A stretch of 31,861 nt of DNA from contig HF995280.1 of the NCBI GenBank assembly GCA_000432275.1, positions 1 to 31,861 on the forward strand, in the 5' to 3' direction. Origin of the DNA: Proteobacteria bacterium CAG:495. GTDB taxonomy: Bacteria; Pseudomonadota; Alphaproteobacteria; RF32; CAG-239. Position 1 is the first letter of the stretch; each line of letters begins with the position of its first letter. The notes beneath the pieces were generated by a model. It worked only from the letters and a program-made list of their open reading frames with translations. It was not told where the DNA came from and did no database searches. The translations under genes and the position numbers were made by a program. Shown piece by piece: positions 15,711-24,654 of the stretch.

Positions 15711-16616
15711 TTATTTCCAGCCCATTAGGTTGAGCGCGAATTCTTCGGCATTGAACTTGTCCAAGTCATCTATGCTTTCGCCAACGCCGATGAAATAAAT
15801 CGGGGTAGGATATTCTTCGGCAATGGCTATCAGGATTCCGCCTTTTGCGGTTCCGTCGAGTTTGTTGACGACAAGGCCGTTGACTTCGACCATTTGCTTG
15901 AAGGCTTTGACTTGTTCCAAAGCGTTTTGTCCGGTGGTGGCGTCCAGGCAGAGCAAGGTGTGGTGCGGCGCTTCGGGTATTACTTTTTTTATGACTTTAA
16001 CGATTTTGCGGAGTTCATCCATCAGGCCGGTTTTGTTTTGCAGACGGCCGGCGGTGTCAATAAATACAATGTCATCATTTTGGCGAAGGGCTTCTTGCAG
16101 TCCGTCAAAACACAGGCCGGCGGCATCACATCCGGGAGCGCCCTTGATGACGCGGATGTTGTTGCGCTCTCCCCAAACCGAAAGCTGTTCGACGGCTGCG
16201 GCGCGGAAAGTGTCGGCGGCGATGAAGGAAATCTTTTTTCCTCTAAATCTGGCAGCGAGTTTTCCGACTGTGGTGGTTTTGCCGGCGCCGTTAACGCCGA
16301 CCATCAGAATGACGCAGGGGCTGCCTTCAATTGCAAAATCCTTTTCGCAAGGTTTTAAAATATTACTGACGACGTCGGTAATGCGAGTTCGAATCTCCTC
16401 GGGTTCACCGCTTTTGTCAACGCGTACGCGAGAAAGGCTGTCGACGATTTTGGAGGAAGCCTTAACTCCCATATCCGAAGTAATCAGCAATTCTTCAAGC
16501 TCTTCCAGAGTGGCATCGTCGATTTTGCGTTTGGTAAAGATATCGCTGATACCGCTGCTGAGGCGGGAAGACGACTTTTTAAGGCCCAGACCTAATTTTT
16601 GCAGCCAGCTAGTCAT
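15711..16616 (-). CDS. ftsY: Signal recognition particle receptor FtsY
   Basis: This 301-residue GTPase docks ribosome-SRP complexes at the inner membrane. A short basic N-terminus leads into the four-helix N domain (about 20-90) and the G domain with GVNGAGKTTTVGKLA (107-121), DTFRAAAVEQL, FIDTAGR and NKLDGTAKGG, ending in YFIGVGESIDDL. It lacks the long acidic A domain of E. coli FtsY, as is common in Alphaproteobacteria. AAGGAG precedes the ATG, which overlaps the mtaB stop by eight bases. Confidence 0.97.
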   Translation of the reverse strand: MTSWLQKLGLGLKKSSSRLSSGISDIFTKRKIDDATLEELEELLITSDMGVKASSKIVDSLSRVRVDKSGEPEEIRTRITDVVSNILKPCEKDFAIEGSPCVILMVGVNGAGKTTTVGKLAARFRGKKISFIAADTFRAAAVEQLSVWGERNNIRVIKGAPGCDAAGLCFDGLQEALRQNDDIVFIDTAGRLQNKTGLMDELRKIVKVIKKVIPEAPHHTLLCLDATTGQNALEQVKAFKQMVEVNGLVVNKLDGTAKGGILIAIAEEYPTPIYFIGVGESIDDLDKFNAEEFALNLMGWK

Positions 16617-17652
16617 CGCAATGCTCTCCTTGTTCTCTTAAAATTCGGGCGCGTTCTCTTCGGACTTCTACCGGAACCTGCGGCATCAGGGCGGCCGGCG
16701 TACCGCTGCGTTCGGAATAGGGAAAAACGTGCAAACGGGTTATGCCAGCTTCGCGGACAAGGTTGACGGTGTTTTGGAACTGTTCGTCCGTTTCGGTCGG
16801 AAAACCGCAGATGAAATCGGAGCCGAATGTGGCGTCAGGGCGTACGGCGCGAATTTTGGCACAAAGGTTGATAACATCTTCCCGCGTATGCCGCCGTTTC
16901 ATCCGTTTTAAAATCATATTGTCGCCGGATTGAATTGAAAAGTGAAAATGAGGGTGGATGTTGGCATATTTTTTTACCAACTCGATAAAGTCGTCATCAA
17001 GTGCAGCAGGATCCAGCGAGCCAAACTGCAGGGAAGGCAAATGGGGAAACGTTTCGAGAATTTTGCGAACCAAACCGCTGAAAGAGGGCTGATATGAGCA
17101 GGCGTCAACACCGGTGAGACAGATTTCTTCAAACCCTTGTTCAAGCAGTTCCCGAATCTGCCGGAGGATTTCGTCTTCCGCTACCGAGCGGTTGTTGCCG
17201 CGGGCATAGGGGACGATACAGTAGGTGCAGCGATGGTTGCAGCCTTGCTGAATTTGTACGAAAGCCCGCTGCCGTCCTTCGAATCCGGTAATCAGGTATT
17301 TGTCATAGGAATCGTAATTGAAAATGTCGCCGACAATGGTTTTTTCTTCCAGCGGGGCGGAGATGTACTTTTCGATTTCGGCTTTTTCGCGGTTGCCGAG
17401 AACCAGATCTACTTCCGGCATTTCGGCAAACTTTTGGGGCGCAACCTGAGCCGCGCATCCGGTGACAACAATGCGTGCATCGGGATTTTCCCGGCGGAGT
17501 TTGCGGATGGTTTGCCGGCATTGGCGTTCGGCTTCGCCGGTAACGGCGCAAGTGTTGACGATAATCAGGTTGTCGAGGCCGGAAAGCTTTTCCTTCAGAA
17601 CTTCGGACTCATAACTGTTGATGCGGCAGCCGAGGGTAACGATTTGTACCAT
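16609..17652 (-). CDS. mtaB: tRNA threonylcarbamoyladenosine methylthiotransferase MtaB, short C-terminus
   Basis: This 347-residue radical-SAM enzyme adds a methylthio group to t6A37 of tRNAs reading ANN codons. The UPF0004 domain (VTLGCRINSYESE, NTCAVTGEAE, VVTGCAAQ) supplies three cluster cysteines. The radical-SAM motif is CNHRCTYC (about 137-144). The protein stops soon after the radical-SAM domain (RERARILREQGE), whereas MtaB proteins usually continue about 60-80 residues into a TRAM RNA-binding domain. The ATG at 17652 is chosen over a TTG four codons upstream because it gives the usual MVQIVTLGC start. Only a weak GGAA ribosome site is present. It heads the mtaB-ftsY-xseA-M23 operon. 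Confidence 0.93.
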   Translation of the reverse strand: MVQIVTLGCRINSYESEVLKEKLSGLDNLIIVNTCAVTGEAERQCRQTIRKLRRENPDARIVVTGCAAQVAPQKFAEMPEVDLVLGNREKAEIEKYISAPLEEKTIVGDIFNYDSYDKYLITGFEGRQRAFVQIQQGCNHRCTYCIVPYARGNNRSVAEDEILRQIRELLEQGFEEICLTGVDACSYQPSFSGLVRKILETFPHLPSLQFGSLDPAALDDDFIELVKKYANIHPHFHFSIQSGDNMILKRMKRRHTREDVINLCAKIRAVRPDATFGSDFICGFPTETDEQFQNTVNLVREAGITRLHVFPYSERSGTPAALMPQVPVEVRRERARILREQGEHCDD

Positions 17653-17838
17653 ATTTAATTCCAATTTATCCCATATTTTGTTGTAACCCTCAAAATATAT
17701 AGGAAAAGCGCAGACAGTGCAAGGGGGAAGTATTTGTTTTTAGATTAAATATAAGTTATTGATTTATTAATAATTTGAGGTTAAGCTCTTATCTGTAACG
17801 CTTTATGCGTTTTGCAAAACTACATAAGGAGACTATAC

Positions 17839-18618
17839 ATGAAATTTAGAACTATCTTATTGGCTTCAGCTGCTGTTATGTTTGCCGGTTCAGCCATGGC
17901 TGCCGACTTGACCAACCCGTTTTATCTGCCGGGTCAGGGCAAATTCGCTTCTGATACGACCGTAGATTACAGCCGTACCAAATTAGAACACAACAGCGCT
18001 AAGTATGACCAATGGAATGCCGCTGAGAAGATTAGTTACGGTATTAATGACAATCTTGCCGTTTTCGGTCGTATCAGCAATGATTTCGACACTGAAGGCG
18101 AGTACAACAACGACCATAACTTTGACTATGAAGTTGGCGCTTCTTACAATATGAAGATGGACAACGTTCTGGCTCAGCTGAGCGGTTCTTACTATACCTA
18201 TAATCCGAAATCTTTTTGGGGTCATCATGAAGATGCCAGATGGCAAAAATACATTAATGGCGAAGCCAAATTGGGTTATGACATGGGTGACGGTTTAGTT
18301 CCTTATGTTTCTTACGGTTTCAACGGACAGATTGACGAATCCGACCGCGCCTTCTATCAGAGCGCTTTTGCCGGTGTTCATAAATATGCCGGAAAATGGG
18401 CTGCCGATGCAGGCGTTCGTTATGATTTCAGCACCGACGGCAAGAACAGCAACGCTGTTTATGCTCAGGCCGAATTTGACTATTATCCGATGGATAATCT
18501 GGCTCTCGGTATCTACGGTGATTACTATCTGGCCGGAAGCGTTAACGATATGGACGGCGATTCAGTCAAAATTGACAGAGATTACACAGCCGGTATCCGT
18601 GCCAAAGTTGAATTCTAA
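17839..18618 (+). CDS. Outer-membrane beta-barrel protein
   Basis: This 259-residue protein has a classic signal peptide (MKFRTILLASAAVMFAGSA, cleavage after AMA-22). The mature part is made of short alternating Tyr/Gly/Asp-rich strands separated by polar turns, and it ends in KVEF with a terminal Phe, the outer-membrane assembly signal. Length and pattern fit an 8-12-strand barrel of the small porin or opacity type. No ligand can be inferred. AAGGAG lies seven bases before the ATG at 17839. Codon use looks more optimised than that of its neighbours, suggesting high expression. It stands alone with its own terminator. Confidence 0.85.
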   Translation: MKFRTILLASAAVMFAGSAMAADLTNPFYLPGQGKFASDTTVDYSRTKLEHNSAKYDQWNAAEKISYGINDNLAVFGRISNDFDTEGEYNNDHNFDYEVGASYNMKMDNVLAQLSGSYYTYNPKSFWGHHEDARWQKYINGEAKLGYDMGDGLVPYVSYGFNGQIDESDRAFYQSAFAGVHKYAGKWAADAGVRYDFSTDGKNSNAVYAQAEFDYYPMDNLALGIYGDYYLAGSVNDMDGDSVKIDRDYTAGIRAKVEF

Positions 18619-18637
18619 TTTTATCGAATTCCAAAGT

Positions 18638-18673
18638 AAAAAAACGGCTTCCCAATTGGGAAGCCGTTTTTTT
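18638..18673. terminator. Bidirectional terminator between the barrel gene and ldh
   Basis: A perfect palindrome (AACGGCTTCCCAATTGGGAAGCCGTT) is flanked by an A-run and a T-run, so it can end transcripts from both sides. Confidence 0.92.
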
Positions 18674-18690
18674 TATTCATAGAAAGTTTT

Positions 18691-19641
18691 TTATTTGTTT
18701 TCCTGAATGTAATGAAGGGCATCTTTGGTAAATCCTTCTACAATTGAGGCACTCAAAGCGAGATCGCGATGTTCGGATTCACTGAAATCAGGATATATTT
18801 CGCCCTGAATACCGCGTTTGCCGACGATGCAGGGGTAGGAGATGCAAATGTTTTCGCTGTTTTCGACTTTTTCGTGGAAAGTTGACAGCGTCAGAATTGC
18901 ATATTCGTTGGCTGAAATTGCCTGACAAATGCGGCAGAGCGCTCCGGCAATACCGTAATAGGTGGAGCCTTTGCCGTCAATAATCTGATAAGCGGCGTTG
19001 CGTACGCAGTCGTCAATTTTGGCTTTGAGTTCGGGAGTGAAAGGTTTGCCGATTTTTTCTGCGAACTCTTCAATCTGAACACCGCCGGCGTTAGCCGAAG
19101 ACCAGATTAAAACCTCGCTGTCGCCGTGTTCTCCGAGCACATAGCCGTGGATTGACTTGGGAGAGACGCCGAGGTGATATCCGAGCAGGGTACGAAAGCG
19201 GGAGCTGTCCAAAACGGTGCCGCTGCCGAAAACGCGTTCTTTGGGAAAACCTGAAAGTTTGAGCGCAACCGAAGTCATAATGTCGACCGGGTTGGACGTT
19301 ATCAGCAGCATACAATCGGGTGCATTCTTGACAACCTGAGGAATGATGTTTTCAAAAATTTTGACGTTGCGTTCCAGCAAAGCCGTGCGGGGTTCTCCGG
19401 GTTTTTGGTTGGCACCGGCGGTAATGATGACAACTTCGGCGCCTTTCAAGTCCTCATAAGTTCCGGCTTTGATTTTGCTGGCGTCAGCAAACGGTGACGC
19501 GTGTGCAATGTCGGCGGCTTCTGCTTTAGCGCGCGCTTCGTTGGCGTCAATTAAAACGACTTTGCGGGCAACGCCGCGCATTACCAGTGCAAATGCTGTT
19601 GCGGAACCTACGTTTCCGGCTCCGATAATACCTACTTTCAT
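18691..19641 (-). CDS. ldh: L-lactate dehydrogenase
   Basis: This 316-residue NAD-dependent enzyme of the lactate/malate dehydrogenase family has GAGNVG (7-12) for NAD binding, AGANQKPGEPR (Q79, R85), TSNPVD, the substrate Arg in LDSSRFR (R148) and the catalytic His in GEHGDSE (H172). The residue that decides substrate is Gln79, as in lactate dehydrogenases. Malate dehydrogenases have Arg there. It therefore probably reduces pyruvate to L-lactate, fitting a fermentative cell with hydrogenases. AAGGAG lies about seven bases before the ATG. It is monocistronic between two terminators. Confidence 0.9.
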   Translation of the reverse strand: MKVGIIGAGNVGSATAFALVMRGVARKVVLIDANEARAKAEAADIAHASPFADASKIKAGTYEDLKGAEVVIITAGANQKPGEPRTALLERNVKIFENIIPQVVKNAPDCMLLITSNPVDIMTSVALKLSGFPKERVFGSGTVLDSSRFRTLLGYHLGVSPKSIHGYVLGEHGDSEVLIWSSANAGGVQIEEFAEKIGKPFTPELKAKIDDCVRNAAYQIIDGKGSTYYGIAGALCRICQAISANEYAILTLSTFHEKVENSENICISYPCIVGKRGIQGEIYPDFSESEHRDLALSASIVEGFTKDALHYIQENK

Positions 19642-19777
19642 ATATCTCTCCTTTTCAAACAGGACGTGCTCGGGCTTCGGGGTTTTTCGGCCTTGTTAAC
19701 GCACATCGCAGAGTGTCTTTTATTAGTCCATTAAATTTTCCTTATGTATATATAAGAATTTTTTTATGAAATACAAT

Positions 19778-19806
19778 AAAAAAGGCTGCCTGAAAGCAGC
19801 CTTTTT
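19778..19806. terminator. Terminator after the acidic membrane-anchored protein
   Basis: GGCTGC and GCAGCC arms around a six-base loop, extended by A and T runs, form a hairpin with five or more T on the minus strand. It lies about 22 bases beyond the stop of the gene at 19829. Confidence 0.85.
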
Positions 19807-19828
19807 GATAATATTTTGTTACGCTTTG

Positions 19829-20107
19829 TTACTCTTCGATGATGGTTTCGTCTTCATCAGCGGTTTCGGCCGGATTGGTTTCTTCAACTTCTTCCGATTC
19901 AACCTCGATGACTTCGCCGTCGCCGAGGGCGTCAGGATTTGCAGGTTCGGCAATTTCCGCGTCGCTGATGGGAGCGTTGGCGATTTCTTCAACGGTTTCT
20001 TCAACCACGACATCCGGCTCGACCGGGGCGGGAGCTTCATTTTTAACAAAACGGCTGATAACCAGCAAAATGACGATTACCAGAATAATGTAAAACAGTT
20101 TTTTCAT
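19829..20107 (-). CDS. Small acidic membrane-anchored protein of unknown function
   Basis: These 92 residues start with a single hydrophobic segment (about 4-20, LFYIILVIVILLVIS) followed by a basic RFVK. The rest is a low-complexity tail very rich in Glu, Asp, Pro and Ala. The charge pattern suggests an N-in or signal-anchor topology with a disordered acidic region outside or in the periplasm. I do not recognise a family. AAAGGA lies eight bases before the ATG. Two other frames here are also open because the region is low in complexity, but only this one has a ribosome site and a membrane anchor. Confidence 0.75.
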   Translation of the reverse strand: MKKLFYIILVIVILLVISRFVKNEAPAPVEPDVVVEETVEEIANAPISDAEIAEPANPDALGDGEVIEVESEEVEETNPAETADEDETIIEE

Positions 20108-20184
20108 TGTGAATGTCCTTTATGAGCTTTTATTTATAATATACCCTACGTTTTCGTCCGGCAATTGTCAACAGCTTTTGGTAT

Positions 20185-20985
20185 TTATCTTACGCCAAAA
20201 CGATTGCCTGAGGTGTAGCGGCGTAACCCGAAATAGAAGAATTTGACCGCCAGGATAAAGAAGAAAGAGCAGCCGCCGACCATTATTCCCAAATCGGTCA
20301 GGTTGAAATTTTTTATCAATTCGACCGGGTAAAGCGAAATAAAACCGGCCGGAATAACGGTTAGGAACATTACCTTATACCAACCGGTGAAGATGGAAGC
20401 CGGCTGGGAGGCGAAAGTCACAAAAGCCATGAATACGTTGTCGCCGAGGCGCTGACTGTCGGAGACGAAGAAGGCCAGCGACGACATTATGAGCCGGTAG
20501 GCATAAAGGATGACAAAGGCAAAAAAGCTGACCAAAAGCATAATAAAAAACGTCGTCCAGCTAAGATATCCCGACCAGAAGAAAGCCAGCAGCCCGGTGA
20601 GGAAGTCTCCCCAGTTGGCAAAAGTCGACTCTGACGTTGAAATCATAAACAACGGATTTCTGGGGGTGGCAAGATAGTTGTCCAGCGTTCCGTTGTCGAT
20701 GTATTCGGGCAGGGCCTGAATGCCGCGGGCAAACAGGGCAAAAGAAGCAAAAGCGTTGTTGATGGCCATATAAAGAAGCGCCATTTCGCCGATGCCCCAG
20801 CCATTGATGGTTCCCTTGTGCTGAAAGATGACCCACCACATAAAAAAGAAGGCAAGGTTGTTAATCAGCATCATCAGAACGTTAATCAAGGCGTCCGCCT
20901 TATTCAAAAAAGCGGTTTTGACGTTGCTTTTCTGAATATATAAGAAAAGTTTGAGATTATTAAAAAACTCAGCCGCCATAGACAT
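20185..20985 (-). CDS. ABC-2 type exporter permease, subunit 2 (COG3694-like)
   Basis: This 266-residue integral membrane protein has about six hydrophobic segments. The sequence TPRNPLFMISTSESTFANWGD is characteristic of the DUF990/ABC-2 permeases that act as a heteromeric pair. It overlaps the preceding permease gene by 17 bases. The start at 20985 (ATG, AAGG four bases away) is uncertain against an ATG two codons later with better spacing. The substrate is unknown. Related systems are annotated as multidrug or antibiotic exporters, but nothing here decides it. Confidence 0.88.
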   Translation of the reverse strand: MSMAAEFFNNLKLFLYIQKSNVKTAFLNKADALINVLMMLINNLAFFFMWWVIFQHKGTINGWGIGEMALLYMAINNAFASFALFARGIQALPEYIDNGTLDNYLATPRNPLFMISTSESTFANWGDFLTGLLAFFWSGYLSWTTFFIMLLVSFFAFVILYAYRLIMSSLAFFVSDSQRLGDNVFMAFVTFASQPASIFTGWYKVMFLTVIPAGFISLYPVELIKNFNLTDLGIMVGGCSFFFILAVKFFYFGLRRYTSGNRFGVR

Positions 20986-21760
20986 CTACCTTTTTAATGA
21001 GTTTTCCGTAAGCAAAGACGATGAAACCTACGATGAGTGTTATCCAAAATGTGTTGAGCAGAACCGCTTGGGCAAGGTTTGCCCAAGAGAAGTCATAAAC
21101 CAGTTTGATGCTGAGGTAGTAGACGGAATAGAAGGGCGTCCATTGTGCAATTTCGACAAACCAGCGGGGATAAATACTGAGCGGAAAAATGGCACCACCG
21201 AAAATAAAAGCCATACGTTCGATTGCCATGCCAAGGGTCCGGATGCTTTCCAGCCACAGGCTGCACAGGCCGACCCCGGTATAAAACAAAAGGTTGATTG
21301 CCGAAGAAAGGTAACACATTATGATAATGAAAGGAAAGTGCCGCCATTCGAAAGGCGGTTGTCCGGTGAGCAATAGCGTCACTATTGTTCCGAAAGTGCC
21401 CATAATCAAGAAAGACACGGTCATATTGCCGATGCCTTCGATATAGCGCATCAGGAAAAAGGATATAGGCTTGTTGACATAGTAAGCTATATTGCCCGAT
21501 TTTATGTCCTCAAACATAATTCTTTCCATTTTGGGGCCGGAAAGAATGATGATTTCGGCCAGCAGCAGGTACCAGATGTAGGTGGCGTTGAGGCCGTTTG
21601 CATTTTCCTGAACGCCGATGACTACCCAAAGGCGGTTGTAAATAAATAACAGGATAAACAGGAAAAACAGCAAACCGGACAGGTTGGCCTTGTTGTTCCA
21701 CGTCTGTTTGAAAGCAATAACAAAGACCGCCCGGTATTTGGACAAAGAGGCGCTAATCAC
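20969..21760 (-). CDS. ABC-2 type exporter permease, subunit 1 (COG4587-like)
   Basis: This 263-residue membrane protein has about six hydrophobic segments, a cytoplasmic N-terminal amphipathic stretch, and a conserved MFEDIKSGNIAYYVNKPIS section typical of COG4587 permeases. I chose GTG at 21760 as start because AAGGAG lies ten bases upstream and it overlaps the ATPase stop by only eight bases. The longest frame begins with TTG at 21805 and would overlap by 53 bases without a ribosome site. It forms the membrane channel together with the next gene. Confidence 0.87.
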   Translation of the reverse strand: MISASLSKYRAVFVIAFKQTWNNKANLSGLLFFLFILLFIYNRLWVVIGVQENANGLNATYIWYLLLAEIIILSGPKMERIMFEDIKSGNIAYYVNKPISFFLMRYIEGIGNMTVSFLIMGTFGTIVTLLLTGQPPFEWRHFPFIIIMCYLSSAINLLFYTGVGLCSLWLESIRTLGMAIERMAFIFGGAIFPLSIYPRWFVEIAQWTPFYSVYYLSIKLVYDFSWANLAQAVLLNTFWITLIVGFIVFAYGKLIKKVDVYGG

Positions 21761-22673
21761 GTTTGTAAATCTCCTTGATAATTTCTTCCATCGGCGGATT
21801 TTCAATTGTCATGTCGACAACATGATATTTTTTGACCAGTTCGTCAATGGCCTTTTTGGCCGGTGTTTCTCCGGTGTTGACTTCGGTGCGGATTTTTTCG
21901 CCGCCGTCGGTGGTTATCTCAATGTATTTTTTCTTAAGATAGGAATCTTTCAGGGCTTTGAGTGAATCGTTGTAAATTAATTTTCCCTTGTTAATGATAA
22001 TGACCCGGTCGCATACTTTTTCCATGTCGTCAGTGTCGTGAGACGTGAGCAACAAGGTGGTTTCTTCATCCAAGGCCTGTTTTTTTATGAGATTGCGGAT
22101 AATTTCCTTGGCGGTGACGTCCAGGCCAATAGTCGGTTCGTCCAAAAACAGGATTTGCGGGTTGTGAATCAGGGAGGCGACGATTTCGCAGCGCATCCGC
22201 TGTCCGAGCGAGAGGCTGCGGGTGGGATGGGTCATCAGGTCGCGAATCTCAAACATATTGACCAGTTTGGAAAGGCGGCGTTTGAACTTGACTTCTTCAA
22301 GATTATACATTTTGCCGAAAAGGGCAAAACTGTCCTGTACCGGAAGATTGTACCACAATTGGGAGCGTTGTCCGAACACGGTGCCGATATGGTATGAGAG
22401 CTTCTGACGGTTTTCCCAGGGCACCATATTCATAACGCGCGCCGTTCCGGAGGTCGGATATAGGATGGACGACAGCATCTTGATAGTGGTGGATTTTCCG
22501 GCGCCGTTGGGGCCGATGAACGCGACCCGTTCCCCTTTCTTTATATTAAAGGAGATTTTATCAACTGCGGTGACGTTTTTATATTCCGGGCGAAACAGGC
22601 TTTTGAATCCGTTTTGGCTCTTTTTGAGCTTGAATTTTTTGGTAAGCTGGTCAACTTCGATGATTTCAGTCAT
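21753..22673 (-). CDS. ABC exporter ATPase (COG4586-like)
   Basis: This 306-residue nucleotide-binding subunit has Walker A GPNGAGKSTT (about 53-62), Q-loop region HIGTVFGQRSQLW, signature SLGQRMRCE, Walker B ILFLDEPTIGLD and the switch His in TSHDTDD. A C-terminal extension of about 70 residues follows, as in COG4586 proteins. It powers the two permeases encoded directly downstream. The ATG at 22673 is preferred over a TTG 19 codons earlier because MTEIIEVDQLTKKF is the usual beginning. The ribosome site is weak. The gene is divergent from acpP. Confidence 0.93.
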   Translation of the reverse strand: MTEIIEVDQLTKKFKLKKSQNGFKSLFRPEYKNVTAVDKISFNIKKGERVAFIGPNGAGKSTTIKMLSSILYPTSGTARVMNMVPWENRQKLSYHIGTVFGQRSQLWYNLPVQDSFALFGKMYNLEEVKFKRRLSKLVNMFEIRDLMTHPTRSLSLGQRMRCEIVASLIHNPQILFLDEPTIGLDVTAKEIIRNLIKKQALDEETTLLLTSHDTDDMEKVCDRVIIINKGKLIYNDSLKALKDSYLKKKYIEITTDGGEKIRTEVNTGETPAKKAIDELVKKYHVVDMTIENPPMEEIIKEIYKRD

Positions 22674-22770
22674 ATTTTTATCCACTAGATGAGTATGGGC
22701 AAAGTATAAGTTTTTTGCGCTTTTTAGCAAGTGTTATTTATGCAGGGTGTGCTTTTTTTGAAAATAATGC

Positions 22771-22799
22771 TTGTCAAATGATATAAACTTGTGCTAACA
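22771..22799 (+). promoter_or_regulatory. Probable acpP promoter
   Basis: TTGTCA (22771-22776) and a TGC-extended -10-like TAACAA (22795-22800) are separated by 18 bases, some 60 bases before acpP. The -35 is good and the -10 is poor, so the call is tentative. Confidence 0.45.
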
Positions 22800-22860
22800 A
22801 ATCAATCACGGGCTGTTGGTGGTCCGATTAATTTGTTTTAATTTTTTTGAGGTTTATCAT

Positions 22861-23094
22861 ATGACTGATGTAGCTAACCGCGTTAAGAAAATCGTTGCCG
22901 AGCATCTTGGCGTAGAAGAATCAAAAGTAACAGATAACGCTAGTTTTATCGACGATTTAGGCGCTGATAGCTTGGATACAGTAGAATTAGTTATGGCTTT
23001 CGAAGAAGAATTCGGTTGCGAAATTCCTGATGAAGCTGCTGAAAAGATTCTTACTGTTAAAGATGCTATCGACTATCTTTCTAAGAATGCTTAA
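22861..23094 (+). CDS. acpP: Acyl carrier protein
   Basis: This 77-residue acidic four-helix protein carries growing fatty acyl chains. The phosphopantetheine attachment site is Ser37 in DLGADSLDTVEL. GAGG lies eight bases before the ATG at 22861, so upstream in-frame starts are discarded. It precedes fabF by 97 bases, the usual order. Codon use is biased as in highly expressed genes. Confidence 0.98.
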   Translation: MTDVANRVKKIVAEHLGVEESKVTDNASFIDDLGADSLDTVELVMAFEEEFGCEIPDEAAEKILTVKDAIDYLSKNA

Positions 23095-23119
23095 GTCTTC
23101 AGGACTTACGGAATATGAT

Positions 23120-23145
23120 GAAACTCGCTTGACTAAGCGAGTTTC
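23120..23145 (+). other. Hairpin between acpP and fabF
   Basis: GAAACTCGCTT and its exact complement form an 11-base stem with a four-base loop (GACT). Only mixed bases follow (GTTGTATATAAGG), so it is not a canonical terminator. It may stabilise the acpP transcript or reduce read-through into fabF. Confidence 0.65.
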
Positions 23146-23191
23146 GTTGTATATAAGGAAAAAGATGTTTAATTTTTAAGAGGTAAAATTA

Positions 23192-24469
23192 ATGAGAAGA
23201 GTTGTAGTCACCGGACTTGGCATCGTATCTCCGCTCGGACGCGGGGTTGAACACAACTGGAAAAGTCTTTTGGCCGGCAAATCCGGAATCCGCAAAATTG
23301 AAGATGTGGACCTGAAAGACATTCCGGTAACTATCGCCGGACAGGTTCCCTGGGGAACGGGTGAAAACGAGTTTAATCCTGATACCGTTATGGCTCCCAA
23401 AGACCAAAAGAAGAACGATAAGTTTATTCTTTACGGTATGGCGGCCGGAGGCGACGCGCTGGAAGACGCAGGATGGAATCCGGAGACGGTCAGCGAAGAG
23501 GAAAAATACCGTGCCGGCGTTATGATGGGTTCCGGTATCGGCGGTTTGCAGGTTATTTACGACAACTCAATCTCTTTTAACGAAGTCGGCATGAAGAAAA
23601 TTTCGCCGTTTTTTATTCCCTCTGTCTTGATTAATCTGATTTCGGGCAACCTTTCAATCAAATACGGCTTAAAAGGGCCAAACCACTCCTGTGTTACAGC
23701 TTGTTCAACCGGAACGCACGCCATCGGCGACGCAGCGGCAATGATTGCCCGCGGTGATGCAGACCTGATGGTCGCCGGCGGTGCCGAATCTGCGGTTAAC
23801 GTTTTGGGTCTTGCAGGTTTTGCCAGAATGAAAGCGGTTACTTCCGACTTTAACGATACTCCCGAAAAAGCATCCCGTCCGTGGGATAAAAACCGCAGCG
23901 GTTTTGTTATGGGTGAGGGTTCCGGTGCGTTGGTTCTGGAAGAATTGGAGCATGCCAAAGCCCGCGGTGCCAAGATTTATGCCGAATTGGTCGGTTACGG
24001 TATGAGCGGAGACGCTTATCATATTACGGCTCCGTCCGGCGACGGCGCTTATCGCGCAATGAAAATGGCTGCGGATCATGCCAAAGAACACGGTGTTGAA
24101 CTGAGCGACATCGGTTATATCAATGCTCACGGCACGTCCACGCCGGCCGGTGATGTCGGAGAGGCTATGGCAGTTAAACGCCTGTTCGGTGACGAAGGCG
24201 TCAAAAACGTTTCAATGTCTTCGACCAAATCGGCTGTAGGACATTTGCTGGGTGCCGCCGGTGCCGTTGAGGCCGTTTATTCGATTATGGCGATTCAGGA
24301 GCAGATTTGTCCTCCGACGCTGAATCTGGATGATCCGGCCGATGAGCTGGCTGATTTCGATTTGGTACCGCTGAAGGCCAAAAAGCGCGAAATCAAGGCT
24401 GCTATGAGCAACTCTTTCGGATTTGGCGGAACCAACTCTTCAATTATTTTCAAAAAATACGAAAAATAA
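23192..24469 (+). CDS. fabF: 3-oxoacyl-[acyl-carrier-protein] synthase II
   Basis: This 425-residue condensing enzyme elongates fatty acids on ACP. The Cys-His-His triad is visible: C171 in VTACSTGTH, H313 in NAHGTSTPAGD and H351 in KSAVGHLLGAAG. The C-terminal glycine-rich FGFGGTN segment is present. AGAGG lies eight bases before the ATG. The length is typical for the family. Confidence 0.98.
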   Translation: MRRVVVTGLGIVSPLGRGVEHNWKSLLAGKSGIRKIEDVDLKDIPVTIAGQVPWGTGENEFNPDTVMAPKDQKKNDKFILYGMAAGGDALEDAGWNPETVSEEEKYRAGVMMGSGIGGLQVIYDNSISFNEVGMKKISPFFIPSVLINLISGNLSIKYGLKGPNHSCVTACSTGTHAIGDAAAMIARGDADLMVAGGAESAVNVLGLAGFARMKAVTSDFNDTPEKASRPWDKNRSGFVMGEGSGALVLEELEHAKARGAKIYAELVGYGMSGDAYHITAPSGDGAYRAMKMAADHAKEHGVELSDIGYINAHGTSTPAGDVGEAMAVKRLFGDEGVKNVSMSSTKSAVGHLLGAAGAVEAVYSIMAIQEQICPPTLNLDDPADELADFDLVPLKAKKREIKAAMSNSFGFGGTNSSIIFKKYEK

Positions 24470-24495
24470 TTTACGATATGGTTTTCGAGCCACTC

Positions 24496-24523
24496 AAAGC
24501 ACCGTTACGACGGTGCTTTTTTT
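24496..24523 (+). terminator. Terminator after fabF
   Basis: AAAGCACCG and CGGTGCTTT form a nine-base stem with a six-base loop, followed by seven T in total, 26 bases after the fabF stop. Confidence 0.9.
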
Positions 24524-24654
24524 GTATAAGTTTGGTAAAATGATTTTATCTTTTTGTCGCAAATCATTTTATTGTTAAAAGATTCAAGTTCGGTTGACTG
24601 GAAATCGAAAAGAAGCTACCTTTAAGCAGTTTATGTTTTTTGTTGGATGCAGGT

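Noticed and set aside
19819..20049. Alternative frames over the acidic low-complexity gene
   Set aside because: They exist only because the region is repetitive in GAA/GAG-like codons. The chosen frame has a ribosome site and a membrane anchor.
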